From contig JAGQTY010000003.1 in the NCBI GenBank assembly GCA_020438795.1, forward strand, positions 39,913 to 103,912: a DNA stretch of 64,000 nt, in the 5' to 3' direction. A program made the translations under genes and the position numbers. Source of the DNA: Actinomycetota bacterium. GTDB lineage: Bacteria > Actinomycetota > Actinomycetes > S36-B12 > GCA-2699445. The notes below the pieces were generated by a model that did not search any database, was not told where the DNA came from, and saw only the letters and a program-made list of their open reading frames with translations. This document shows positions 33,768-42,360 of this stretch, piece by piece (positions within the stretch are counted from its first letter, which is position 1; every line of letters starts with the position of its first letter).

Positions 33768-35462
33768 TCAGATACCGGTCGTGGAGCGGGGATAGGCGGC
33801 TGCGGGGTCGGTCATCACATTCACCAGGTACGGCACTCCGGAGGCCAGCGCCCGGTCCAGCGCCGCACCGATGTCGCCGGGCTGCGTGACCGTTTCCCCC
33901 GCGCCGCCGAGGGCGGTCACCACCTCGTCATAGCGGGTTGGTCGCAGGTCGGCCACCACATCGTAGCCGTACAGGAACTGCATGGGGTGCTTTTCCAGGC
34001 CCCAGGTGGCGTTGTTGCCCACCACCATGACGACCGGCAGGTCATGGCGGACCAGGGTGTCCACATCCATCAGGCTGAAGCCGGCAGCGCCATCACCCAT
34101 CAGCAGCACGACCGGGGAGTCGGGGCGGTGCACACGCGCGCTGGCGGCGTAGCCCAGGCCCGTCCCGAGGCAGCCGTAAGGCCCCGGATCGAGCCAGTTT
34201 CCCGGCCGCATCGGCTCGATGAAACGGCCTGCGAAGCTGACGAAGTCCCCCCCGTCGCCGATCACCACCGTGTCATCGGTGAGCCGGGGCAGCAGCTCCC
34301 CGTAGATCCTGGCGGGGTGGATCGGATCGGCGTCGCTGTGCAGCAGCTCCTGATCCGCGGCCACGGCGGCCTGCGCCGTCCGCTGCAGGTCCGCGAGCCA
34401 GGCACTGTGACTGCTGACCTCTGAGTAGTGATTCGCGATCACGGTGAGGATCGCATTCAGGTCACCGGCCACGCTCCCGGCCAGGTCCGCGTGTGCGGCC
34501 AGCTGCGGGCGCGCATCAGCGATATGCACGACATCAGCGGGCACCGCACCATCCTTGCCGCCGAAGAGCCCGTACCCCAGCCGGAAGTCCAGCGGGGAGC
34601 CGATCACGACAACCAGGTCGGCGTTGTTGAACGCCTTGGAGCGGGCACGGGTGACCAGGCATGGGTGTCCCTTGGGCAGGATGCCACGACCCATCCCGTT
34701 GGTGATCGTCGGCAGACCCAGCTCGGTCACCAGCTCTCGCGCGGTCGTCTCGGCTGCGTCGAACCACACGTCACCACCGAGCACCACGACCGGGCGCTGC
34801 GCCCGGCTCAGGCGCTCGGCGACATCCCGTGCGGCTTCCTCGTCGAACGGCTCCCGGGCTGCCCGAGCACCGATCGGTGCGGCCGACTCCCCCGGCGCGA
34901 AGACGACGTCGAGTGGCACGTCGACGAAGACGGGGCCACGGTGAGGCGACCCGGCGAGGCTGAAGGCCTCATCGATCCTTGTGGCCGCCCCGTTCGGATC
35001 AGTCAGGGTGAAGGAGTCCTTGGTGATGGACTGCAGGATCGGCGGATGATCGAGTTCCTGCAGCGCACCGGTCCCCCATCGGTTGCTGGGCGCACGGCCG
35101 CCCATGACCACCAGCGGCGAGCCGTTGAAGTAGGCGCTCGCGACCCCACTGACTGTGTTCGTGACACCCGGACCGGCCGTCACGACCGCCAGACCGGGGT
35201 TCCTGGTGAGCTTGCCCGAGGCCTCCGCCGCGAACACGGCGGTGGCCTCGTTCCTCACATCCACGAGCCGCATCGGGCCTTCACGCTCCGCGCGACGGGT
35301 GTCGCCGCCGAGCGCCTCGACGCCCTCCTTACCGCCGACAGCGGCATCGTACAGGGGGAACACGTGGGCCCCGGACAGTGTCCACATCACCTGCTGACCG
35401 TGGGCCGTCGCGGCTGCCACTGTGTGGTCGCCACCGTGCCCGTGAACCGTTGCTTGTGCCAT
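33768..35462 (-). CDS. Acetolactate-synthase-like thiamine-diphosphate enzyme
   Basis: 564 residues. The N-terminal Pyr domain holds the catalytic glutamate in VDVRNEATAVFAAEASGKLT and GLAVVTAGPGVTNTVSG. A central nucleotide-fold domain follows. The C-terminal PP domain has MGDGAAGFSLMDVDTLVRHDLPVVMVVGNN, the GDG-N25-NN motif. It resembles the IlvG/IlvX-type actinobacterial proteins, not the main IlvB: no small subunit gene is nearby, so the true reaction may be oxalyl-CoA or 2-oxoacid decarboxylation or carboligation. Confidence 0.82.
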   Translation of the reverse strand: MAQATVHGHGGDHTVAAATAHGQQVMWTLSGAHVFPLYDAAVGGKEGVEALGGDTRRAEREGPMRLVDVRNEATAVFAAEASGKLTRNPGLAVVTAGPGVTNTVSGVASAYFNGSPLVVMGGRAPSNRWGTGALQELDHPPILQSITKDSFTLTDPNGAATRIDEAFSLAGSPHRGPVFVDVPLDVVFAPGESAAPIGARAAREPFDEEAARDVAERLSRAQRPVVVLGGDVWFDAAETTARELVTELGLPTITNGMGRGILPKGHPCLVTRARSKAFNNADLVVVIGSPLDFRLGYGLFGGKDGAVPADVVHIADARPQLAAHADLAGSVAGDLNAILTVIANHYSEVSSHSAWLADLQRTAQAAVAADQELLHSDADPIHPARIYGELLPRLTDDTVVIGDGGDFVSFAGRFIEPMRPGNWLDPGPYGCLGTGLGYAASARVHRPDSPVVLLMGDGAAGFSLMDVDTLVRHDLPVVMVVGNNATWGLEKHPMQFLYGYDVVADLRPTRYDEVVTALGGAGETVTQPGDIGAALDRALASGVPYLVNVMTDPAAAYPRSTTGI

Positions 35463-35541
35463 ACCCCTGAACGTACTCCCTGGTCCGTTCAGACTCTGGG
35501 CCCACTACGAATGGACTATGCGCCGAAGACGTCGGCCTCGT

Positions 35542-36327
35542 TCAGGAGATGCCCTGCCACTCCGGCTTGTTGTCGAAGACCTCCTGGTAGTAGGCGGCAT
35601 GCTCAAGCCTGCTCGCCGCCGGGTGGTCCACGATCACAGTCGCCTTGGGGTGCAACTGCAGTGCGGTCGAGGGGTACATGGAGGTGACCGGCCCCTCAAC
35701 GGTGGCAGCCACTGCCTCCGCCTTCGACTCCCCCCACACGAGCATCACGAGATGCCGTGCCCGACGGATGGTGCCGATGCCCTGGGTGACCACGTGCTTG
35801 GGGACCTGACTGATGTCGTCGTCGAAGAACCGGGCGTTATCCTCCCGGGTCTGGACTGTGAGGCTCTTGATCCGGGTCGGCGACTCCAGCGACGAGGTGG
35901 GCTCGTTGAAGCCGATGTGTCCGTCGGAACCCACTCCCAGCAGCTGCAGATCAATGCCGCCGGCATCCCTGATCGCCCGATCGTAGGCGGCACAGGCCGC
36001 CGGGATGTCGTCGGACCAACCATCGGGAGTCTGGATGGCACCGGGCGCGAAATCGACACGATCAGCCACTTCGCGCTGGAGCACCGCGCGGTAGGACTCG
36101 GGATGATCGGGAGGCAGTCCCACATACTCGTCGAGAGCGAAAGCACGGGCGTTCGCGAACGAGATCTCCCCGAGGTCATAGCGGCGCTGCCATTCGTCAT
36201 AGACCGGCAGCGGCGAGCTGCCGGTGGCAAGTCCGAGGACAGGATTGGGGCGCGCAAGGATGGCTGCGACCGCGTCGGTGACCAGCGACGCACCCTCCTG
36301 GGGGGTATCAACGATGATGACTTCCAT
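35542..36327 (-). CDS. nagB: Glucosamine-6-phosphate deaminase
   Basis: 261 residues. VLGLATGSSPLPVYDEW is the phosphate-binding loop. FALDEYVGLPPDHPESY carries the catalytic aspartate. LLGVGSDGHIGFNEP holds the aspartate and histidine of the active site. It converts glucosamine-6-phosphate to fructose-6-phosphate and ammonia in amino-sugar catabolism. The start follows AAGGAGCGCC. The SIS-domain gene across the shared intergenic region encodes a second, unrelated fold that can carry out similar chemistry. Confidence 0.93.
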   Translation of the reverse strand: MEVIIVDTPQEGASLVTDAVAAILARPNPVLGLATGSSPLPVYDEWQRRYDLGEISFANARAFALDEYVGLPPDHPESYRAVLQREVADRVDFAPGAIQTPDGWSDDIPAACAAYDRAIRDAGGIDLQLLGVGSDGHIGFNEPTSSLESPTRIKSLTVQTREDNARFFDDDISQVPKHVVTQGIGTIRRARHLVMLVWGESKAEAVAATVEGPVTSMYPSTALQLHPKATVIVDHPAASRLEHAAYYQEVFDNKPEWQGIS

Positions 36328-36345
36328 GGCGCTCCTTGCCCTACG

Positions 36346-36405
36346 GTGACTGTGCCGAAGCTGACGCTAGCAGGTACCGCGGTCCCCATGATCGGATCAG
36401 TCACC
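36346..36405. promoter_or_regulatory. Distant inverted 8-mers in the nagB/SIS intergenic region
   Basis: GGTGACTG (36346-36353) and CAGTCACC (36398-36405) are perfect inverted copies 44 bases apart within the 312-base divergent region 36328-36639. The nearer copy is 19 bases from the nagB start codon. They could be two operator half-sites. They do not match the DasR site. A -10-like TATGCT at 36611-36616 serves the SIS gene; I see nothing else in the region. Confidence 0.3.
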
Positions 36406-36639
36406 TATCAGACGTAGTGTCAACCTTGGCGTCCCCAACCGGTCGACACACCGGGCAACGCGGTTCGGGCGAATCGCGGAAGCGAGAAGGACCCTGTGGC
36501 CAGCGTCATGCCGCGATCGAGGAACCGAGGGTCCCGCCCGGTACAGGCGCGGGCGGCGGTGTCCTTGGACAGAACGGGTGTCCACCATGATGCCCGCGCG
36601 ACCGCTCCCCTATGCTTTGTTGCAGTTCGGGAGGCACAT

Positions 36640-37677
36640 ATGACACGAGCCGCCACTCTGATGGCCGGCGAGATCGCAGAACAGCCGTCGGTGCTGGCAC
36701 GCCTGCTCAAGGCGGCCCCCGAGATCACGGCCGTTGCCGGCGAGATCGCCGCCGCGAACCCCCGCTTCGTCATGCTCGCAGCGCGGGGCACCAGCGACCA
36801 TGCGGCGCTCTACTGCAAGTACCTGATCGAGATCGTGCTCGGGCTCCCTGCGGGCCTGGCTTCTCCGTCCACGATGACGGCCTACGGCTCGCGCCCGAAC
36901 CTGTCAGACGTGCTCGTTATCGGGGTCAGCCAGTCCGGTGGCTCGCCGGACCTGCTTGAAGCCCTGGGGGTCGCGCGCGAATGCGGGGCCAGCACACTGT
37001 CCATCACCAATACTCCCGACTCCGAGATGGCCGGGGCGACCCATTGGCACGTCGACGTCCTGGCCGGGCCCGAACGGGCGGTCGCGGCGACCAAGACCTA
37101 CACCGCCGAGCTGATGGCCTGCTGGCTGCTGGTCAATGCCTGGAACGGGGGAAACCTCGATGCGGCACGGGTACTGCCGGATATCGCGCAGGATCTCGTG
37201 GACCGCAGGCCCGAGGTCGCCGATCTCGCCACAAGATACCGTTTCACCGATCGGCTGGTGACCGTGGGCCGGGGTTACTCCTACCCGACCGCACGCGAGG
37301 CGGCGCTGAAACTCATGGAGACCGCCTACGTGGCAGCGCACGCATTCTCGGGCGCGGATCTGCTCCACGGGCCACTGGCGATGATCGACTCCGACCACCC
37401 GGTCCTGGCGATCGTGCCAGAGGGTGTCGGGGCGCGATCGATGCAACCGGTGCTGGAACGACTGTCTGAACGCAAGGCTGATGTAGCGGTCTTCGGTGGG
37501 CCGGAATCGATCCGGCGAGCGACCGTGGGTTTTGCGTTTCCGGTGGGTCAGCCGGAGCAACTGGCTCCCATCACGGACATCATTCCGCTACAACAATTGT
37601 CCATGGAGATGTCAGTGGCTCGGGGCTTCGACCCCGACAGGCCTCGCGGCCTGTCCAAGGTGACACAGACCTGGTGA
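36640..37677 (+). CDS. SIS-domain sugar isomerase/deaminase (GlmS C-terminal-like, NagB-II/AgaS group)
   Basis: 345 residues with two SIS domains. The first has FVMLAARGTSDHAALYCKYLIE and VLVIGVSQSGGSPDLLEAL; the second TVGRGYSYPTAREAALKLMETAYVAAHAFSGADLLHGPLAMI. This matches the isomerase half of GlmS without the glutaminase domain, the type called NagB-II or FrlB/AgaS-like. It probably acts on glucosamine-6-phosphate or a related phosphosugar. The start has GGGAGGCAC upstream. It is divergent from nagB, so two non-homologous candidate deaminases share a control region. Confidence 0.85.
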   Translation: MTRAATLMAGEIAEQPSVLARLLKAAPEITAVAGEIAAANPRFVMLAARGTSDHAALYCKYLIEIVLGLPAGLASPSTMTAYGSRPNLSDVLVIGVSQSGGSPDLLEALGVARECGASTLSITNTPDSEMAGATHWHVDVLAGPERAVAATKTYTAELMACWLLVNAWNGGNLDAARVLPDIAQDLVDRRPEVADLATRYRFTDRLVTVGRGYSYPTAREAALKLMETAYVAAHAFSGADLLHGPLAMIDSDHPVLAIVPEGVGARSMQPVLERLSERKADVAVFGGPESIRRATVGFAFPVGQPEQLAPITDIIPLQQLSMEMSVARGFDPDRPRGLSKVTQTW

Positions 37678-37722
37678 TGCCCGGCCGAGCAGCGGCAGGG
37701 GCCATGGTGAGGTCTGGAACGG

Positions 37723-37974
37723 TCAGGCCATCTTGGCGCGAGCGCGGGCCCGCTTGCGCTTCAGCGAGCGGCGCTCGTCCTCATTGAGGCCGCCCCAGAC
37801 GCCGGCGTCCTGGCCGGTCTCGATGGCCCAGTTCAGGCACACCTCAGTGACATCGCATCGCTGACAGACGGCGCGGGCCTCTTCGACCTGCCTCAAGGCA
37901 GGTCCGGTGGTCCCGATCGGGAAGAACAACTCAGGTTCGACCTCGCGGCACGCGGCTCTGTGGCGCCAGTCCAT
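37723..37974 (-). CDS. whiB1: WhiB1-type iron-sulfur transcription factor
   Basis: 83 residues. MDWRHRAACREVEPELFFPIG matches WhiB1. Cys9, Cys37, Cys40 and Cys46 bind the [4Fe-4S] cluster, GVWGGLNEDERR is the conserved turn, and LKRKRARARAK the basic DNA-contact tail. WhiB1 is essential in mycobacteria, binds the primary sigma factor and responds to nitric oxide. The start at 37974 follows GGAGGAAGC; the frame runs on upstream to 38130 without conservation. The 287-base region up to 38261 holds its promoter; I could not assign boxes or a CRP site in it. Confidence 0.93.
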   Translation of the reverse strand: MDWRHRAACREVEPELFFPIGTTGPALRQVEEARAVCQRCDVTEVCLNWAIETGQDAGVWGGLNEDERRSLKRKRARARAKMA

Positions 37975-38261
37975 GCTTCCTCCATGTCGGTTGACAGTGA
38001 GGGCGATCGTATGAGGGGTGCCCACCACACCTGTGAACGGCATCCCGTAAGATTTACCCAAACACGTGTCCGAACTCCCAAGTCCGGACTCCTCTACCGT
38101 GGCAGTTTCTCCCTGTGGAGACAAGGGCATTTCAACCGTGCGTTCACCGGCGTGGTGTAGTGTTCGTCACACTCAATCGCGAGCGAGATCCAGTTCACAG
38201 TCCAGGTGCTTGCATCAGGACCGATAGTGCTACTCGCGGGAAGCTGCCTTCGCCCCCAGCA

Positions 38262-38735
38262 TCAGTCGCCGATCAGTCGACCTTCGCTGCGCGCGCCGAC
38301 CGCTGCGTCCTCGCTGAGCTCCGGCTGCTCAGTGACGTCCACGACGACGAGCGCCGTTGCGACAAGGCCGACGAGGCCCGCCACCGCTGAGAGACTCACC
38401 AGCAGACCCACGACGCTGCCGGTGCCATCCGGAGCCAGCAGGAGCGGCACTCCGACGGCCAGACCCAGGATCTGCGCCATGGCGAATGGCGTGGCGCTCC
38501 AGGGTCTGCACTGCCACCGTCCGAGCGCCAGTCCGAGGAGGCCGGCACCCAGCAGGATGAAGGCCACCACCTGCACGACGAGGCCGGTCGGGGTCGAGAC
38601 CTCTTCGTGACTGTCGAGCCCGGCGATGAGCGCCACGATCACGATCGCGATCGCGTAGCTGATCAACGCGAAGCCCTGCAGGGCTGCCACGGCAGTGGTG
38701 AGTACGGTCGGCCACCGACGGTTCGTGTTCGCCAT
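38262..38735 (-). CDS. Small integral membrane protein, four helices
   Basis: 157 residues beginning MANTNRRWPTVLTT. Four hydrophobic segments are evident: ALQGFALISYAIAIVIVALIAG, LVVQVVAFILLGAGLLGLALG, PFAMAQILGLAVGVPLLLA and VGLLVSLSAVAGLVGLVATALVVV. The C-terminus is acidic and soluble. It resembles generic actinobacterial four-helix membrane proteins with no known role. The start at 38735 was preferred over 38753. Confidence 0.65.
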   Translation of the reverse strand: MANTNRRWPTVLTTAVAALQGFALISYAIAIVIVALIAGLDSHEEVSTPTGLVVQVVAFILLGAGLLGLALGRWQCRPWSATPFAMAQILGLAVGVPLLLAPDGTGSVVGLLVSLSAVAGLVGLVATALVVVDVTEQPELSEDAAVGARSEGRLIGD

Positions 38736-38877
38736 GGCACCAGCGTATGGCATGCTCTGCCGATCCCCCGAGTACGGCCACGCCGGTACGCCGGCGACCT
38801 CACTGCCCGCGGCGGCGGGTCGTCGCGTCCGGTGCCGGCCTGCGCGTCAGCGGACCGTTCTCGATAGCCTGACCCAC

Positions 38878-39876
38878 ATGCAGGGCCTGCTGATCGTGAA
38901 TCCGAGCGCCACAGCCACGGACGACCATATCCGTGAGGTGGTCATGCACGCACTGGGCCACGAACTCGGCTGCGATGCCGTGACCACTCGGCACCCGGGC
39001 CACGCCGGGGAACTGGCGGCACAGGCACGGCGGGAACGACTCGACGCTGTTGTGACCCTCGGCGGCGATGGCACCATCAACGAGGTGGTGAACGGACTGC
39101 TGGCCGCGGGCCCAGGTACGGACATCCCGGTACTGGCCACGGTCCCCGGCGGCTCGGCCAACGTGCTGCCGCGAGCATTGCGCATCCCCACCGATCAGGT
39201 GCAGGCGACAGCAACCATCATCAAAGGTCTGGAACAGGACCGTACCCTGACCATCGGGCTGGGCCGGGCCCACTTCGGCTCGCAATCACGCTACTTCCTG
39301 ATGAATCTCGGCATGGGCCTCGACGCAGAGATCATCGTGGCGATGGATGCCCAGCGTGATGCCGGTCATGCCGCCACGCCCATCCGCTACTTCGCCACGA
39401 CCCTGCGGCAGTACTTCGCCGGCACGGACCGCAAGCATCCGGCGATCACCGTGGGGCTCCCTGCTGAGGTCCTGGCCCGCGCCGACGAGTCCAGCGCCAC
39501 CCACGTCGAGGTGGATGCCACCGGCGCCGGCGAGGTCGATCACGTATTCCTGGCCATCGTCCAGAACGGCGCCCCCTGGACCTTCCTGGGCCCGAAGGCC
39601 GTGAATCCCGTGCCCACGACCACCTTCGACAACGGCCTGGGGCTCTTCGCGCTCCGCAGCATCAACATCCCCCGTTCCCTGCGCTGGGCCCGGCGTATGG
39701 TGATGGGCAGTCGCGCCGGCAGCACCAAGGGCCTGTACGTGGGCAACGACCTCTCCTCGTTCACCCTGCGGGCCGATCCGCCGCAGGAACTCCAGATGGA
39801 CGGTGAGGGCCTCGGCCGGTTCGATGAAGTACTGGTGGAGAGCGTCCCCCGATCGCTGCGGGTCATCACCGGCTGA
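38878..39876 (+). CDS. Diacylglycerol/sphingosine kinase-like lipid kinase (DagK catalytic domain)
   Basis: 332 residues. LLIVNPSATATDD starts the domain. VVTLGGDGTINEVVNGL is the nucleotide-binding GGDGT motif, and TVPGGSANVLPRAL the following loop (about residue 96). The C-terminal beta domain includes LQMDGEGLGRFDEV, with the conserved DGE. The family phosphorylates diacylglycerol or other lipids using ATP. ATG lies seven bases after TAGCCT (38865-38870), without a Shine-Dalgarno site, indicating a leaderless mRNA. Confidence 0.88.
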   Translation: MQGLLIVNPSATATDDHIREVVMHALGHELGCDAVTTRHPGHAGELAAQARRERLDAVVTLGGDGTINEVVNGLLAAGPGTDIPVLATVPGGSANVLPRALRIPTDQVQATATIIKGLEQDRTLTIGLGRAHFGSQSRYFLMNLGMGLDAEIIVAMDAQRDAGHAATPIRYFATTLRQYFAGTDRKHPAITVGLPAEVLARADESSATHVEVDATGAGEVDHVFLAIVQNGAPWTFLGPKAVNPVPTTTFDNGLGLFALRSINIPRSLRWARRMVMGSRAGSTKGLYVGNDLSSFTLRADPPQELQMDGEGLGRFDEVLVESVPRSLRVITG

Positions 39877-39988
39877 GTCCCACCCGACAGCAACGCCGGG
39901 AGCCTGGTGCCGCCGGCCGCTCGTTCTCCGGGTTGGCCGCCCGAGCGACCGGACCTCTCAGCCTGATGTCCGACAGAGATCGGGCCTC

Positions 39989-41674
39989 CTACCCGAAAGC
40001 AGCCTCCTCGATCCGGCCGGGATCGTAGTCGGTCAGATGACCGGTGGCACTGTTGTTCGCCGCAACCCAGACCACTCCCTGACCGAGCTTCTTGTCGACG
40101 CTACGCACCAGGTGCTCGCCGATGTGCTGATTCGGGGGTGCCGTCATGACATTCCGCTTCTGAAAGACACCTCGCAGGAACTCCACGCGCTCCGCCGACT
40201 TGGCTCGCGCCTCGTCGTTGCTCCCACGGACGTAGACCCACTGGGTGCTCAGATTCTTGCACCTCTCGACCAGACCGTGGTGATTGTAGACGGCCTGATG
40301 GTTCTTCCCGGCATTGCGGTAGTCGATCGTCTGGCGCTCGTAGTTGTTGCCCACGATGGTGCCGAAGTCCACGGCCACCGTGGAGAAGTGGTACCGGTGC
40401 CCACCATCGCCGCTGCCGAAGAATGTGCATTGCGAGGTGCCGGTGGTGTAGTTCACGACACGAATGGTGTCATCGTAGGCGAACCGCGTGGCCATCCCGT
40501 TGTCCCGCAGGTGGTGCTCCAGCGTCTTGCCGCCGTGAAGCGCGGGCCGGTAGTCGGCGGCCATCTTCTGCAGATGCGCTTCGAGCAGTTCACTGGTGGC
40601 CACCTCCAGTTCCCAGGCCTCGTTGTTCTGATTGGCCGCATTGGAGGGGTTCACGCCCAGGATGTTCGCCTGCCCCGGTGTGAAACGAGCTGTGAGAGCC
40701 ATCCCGCCTCGGAGTTGGACGTAGTCGGTCCGCTGACCATTTGCGACGAGCTTGTTCGGCTGCAGTCCGAATCCATACATCCTGGTCACCGTCTCCAGGG
40801 TGGTATCGGCGATCGCCTGCGCGTAGATGCCCGCCGGGTCCCAGTTCTCGGCGACCGCCGTGGCGGTCACGACGGCCTGGGCCAGCATCGCTCGCACATT
40901 GTCGCGATAGGCGTCCAGGTTCGCCCAGAACTCGTTGCCGGTGGTGACGTTCTCGGCGAATGCGTCGATCAGCGCCGGGATGGTACCGCCGCCCCGGGTA
41001 TCCGCGACCTGCGTCGCGATCTGCCCCACCGAGCCGGCCAGCGCTTCTCCGACACCGCGGGCGATGCCTGGGTCCACCTCGTCCTGTTCGGCCAGCAGCG
41101 ACGCGATCCTGGTCTGGATCATGATCCTGCCGAACTCGCCTTCGACGTTGGCGTTGAGGCTCTCGAAGGTGGACAGCTTGATGGCGTCATGCAGGGCCCT
41201 CACCTCATCCAGCGTCTGCTGCTGCAATTGGTGCAGGCTGTCGAGGCTGGCCATCATCTCGTTGAGGGTCACGTACAACGGGTCGCTCTCGGACTTCTCG
41301 AAGAGATCGAAGACCAGGTCGATCACGTTGCCGAGCCCGAACCGAAACAGCTCACCGGCCACTTCCTTGCCGAGCGCCTTGCCCAGATTGGCCAGTGCCT
41401 CGCTGTAGGCGGCCTTGTTCTGGTCGAGGTCGGCCTGCTCCAGAAGGCGTTGCACCTCCGGATTCGCCATGAGTTCCTCATGCGCCTGATTGACGTAGTC
41501 CGGCCCGAAGCTGGCGCCACGGCTGTCCGCATCAATCAGTGCGATGGCCGCGGGGGCGGCGGATGCCGCTGCCGGGCTCTTGACACCCATCATGGCCGTC
41601 CCGGCCAGGACGGCGGCGGCCGAGAGCAGGGCCACCTGGCCATGGATTCGGTTTGAGGACTTCGCTCTGCTCAT
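39989..41674 (-). CDS. Large secreted protein of unknown function with helical N-terminal domain
   Basis: 561 residues. A signal peptide (VALLSAAAVLAGTAMMG...AAAS) predicts export. Residues about 60-300 are long amphipathic helices, with LNEMMASLDSLHQLQQQTLDEV the clearest. A Gly/aromatic mixed region follows, where QCTFFGSGDGGHRYHFST and HGLVERCKNLS hold the only two cysteines, suited to one disulfide. I do not recognise it. The helix-bundle-then-beta layout is seen in several pore-forming toxins, but that is only resemblance. AAAGGGAACC precedes the start. Broken related fragments of another gene lie just upstream. Confidence 0.6.
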   Translation of the reverse strand: MSRAKSSNRIHGQVALLSAAAVLAGTAMMGVKSPAAASAAPAAIALIDADSRGASFGPDYVNQAHEELMANPEVQRLLEQADLDQNKAAYSEALANLGKALGKEVAGELFRFGLGNVIDLVFDLFEKSESDPLYVTLNEMMASLDSLHQLQQQTLDEVRALHDAIKLSTFESLNANVEGEFGRIMIQTRIASLLAEQDEVDPGIARGVGEALAGSVGQIATQVADTRGGGTIPALIDAFAENVTTGNEFWANLDAYRDNVRAMLAQAVVTATAVAENWDPAGIYAQAIADTTLETVTRMYGFGLQPNKLVANGQRTDYVQLRGGMALTARFTPGQANILGVNPSNAANQNNEAWELEVATSELLEAHLQKMAADYRPALHGGKTLEHHLRDNGMATRFAYDDTIRVVNYTTGTSQCTFFGSGDGGHRYHFSTVAVDFGTIVGNNYERQTIDYRNAGKNHQAVYNHHGLVERCKNLSTQWVYVRGSNDEARAKSAERVEFLRGVFQKRNVMTAPPNQHIGEHLVRSVDKKLGQGVVWVAANNSATGHLTDYDPGRIEEAAFG

Positions 41675-41765
41675 GGTTCCCTTTCACGTGTGTCCGTGGA
41701 GCGGCTCGTCCGTCCCGGTACTGAGACGATCACCGGTCTGATCCTCTGGCAAACCGTCCGGACCT

Positions 41766-41781
41766 CCCGAAACGATTCGGG
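41766..41781. repeat. Short perfect hairpin between secreted-protein gene and gene fragments
   Basis: CCCGAA (41766-41771), loop ACGA, TTCGGG (41776-41781), extended outward by GTCCG and CGGAC with a bulge. It lacks a T-tract on either strand, so it may be an operator, a weak terminator for the minus-strand fragment at 41828, or a structural remnant. Confidence 0.4.
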
Positions 41782-41827
41782 CGGACGAGTTGTTGTGAAG
41801 ACCTCGAGGCCGACCCGGCGTGATCCC

Positions 41828-42131
41828 TCAGGAACCACAGTTCTCGGGGAACCGGAAGTCCGCATTCCGCTTCCACAGATCGAACGGCGGCACGTAGTAG
41901 TGGACCTCGTAGGAGGCTTCCACACACTCCGCGGGCGATCCGGCGACCTGCTTCACCCGGACGTCCGATGACTCAACTGAGATCTTGGTGCCGGGGTGCG
42001 GAGGAGTAGTCGATGCTGGTCCGGGCACTGACCGACGGCCAGGCTTTGCGCCCGTAGGCCAGTTCGTACCACGTGCCGTCGGCGGTGATGGACCACGTGC
42101 ACGCGCGTTGGTACCAAGTGGACGGCACCAT
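41828..42131 (-). pseudogene. Frameshifted small secreted-type protein gene
   Basis: Two minus-strand frames join into one convincing protein if a single C is removed from the CCCC run near 41992. The first part reads TWSITADGTWYELAYGRKAW to SIDYSSAP, the second GTKISVESSDVRVKQVAG to DLWKRNADFRFPENCGS. Codon third positions are GC-rich in both. As written, the first frame stops at 41973. It could be a true pseudogene or a homopolymer sequencing error. The family is unknown. It is related by eye to the plus-strand fragment at 42088-42336 and overlaps it at the 5' end. Confidence 0.5.
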
Positions 42132-42336
42132 CCTCGAGTACCGGGTCGACGATTCGGTCCAGCGGTCGAAATCGGCCGACAAGGATCCCTCGGTCGAGTC
42201 GAGGAATGTCTGGGTCGAGTTCGACCCGGAATTGCGCCGAGAAGTCATCAAGGCCAAGTACAAGGTGAAGATTCCCTACCAGTGGGGCGACTACGAGGCC
42301 CGATACGAGTACCCCGAGTTCACCATCTGGCAGTAG
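42088..42336 (+). pseudogene. Gene fragment related to the frameshifted gene on the opposite strand
   Basis: 82 residues, including WYQVDGTILEYRVDD, VESRNVWVEFDPELRREVI and YEARYEYPEFTIWQ. The DGT and VES-x-(D/N)-V-x-V stretches and the spacing to the final aromatic strands match the minus-strand protein at 41828-42131. In-frame codons are well biased from about 42136 on. A stop at 42055-42057 closes the frame upstream, so the 5' part may be lost. The overlapping antisense frames share third codon positions, so base bias cannot separate them in the overlap. Confidence 0.45.
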
Positions 42337-42360
42337 CACGGGGCACCGCGACTTCCGGGC

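Noticed and set aside
36328..36639. DasR (dre) operator between nagB and the SIS gene
   Set aside because: No sequence close to the ACTGGTCTAGACCACT palindrome was found; only distant inverted 8-mers are present.
37975..38261. CRP-type site in the whiB1 upstream region
   Set aside because: A lone TGTGA occurs near 38032 but its inverted partner is absent.
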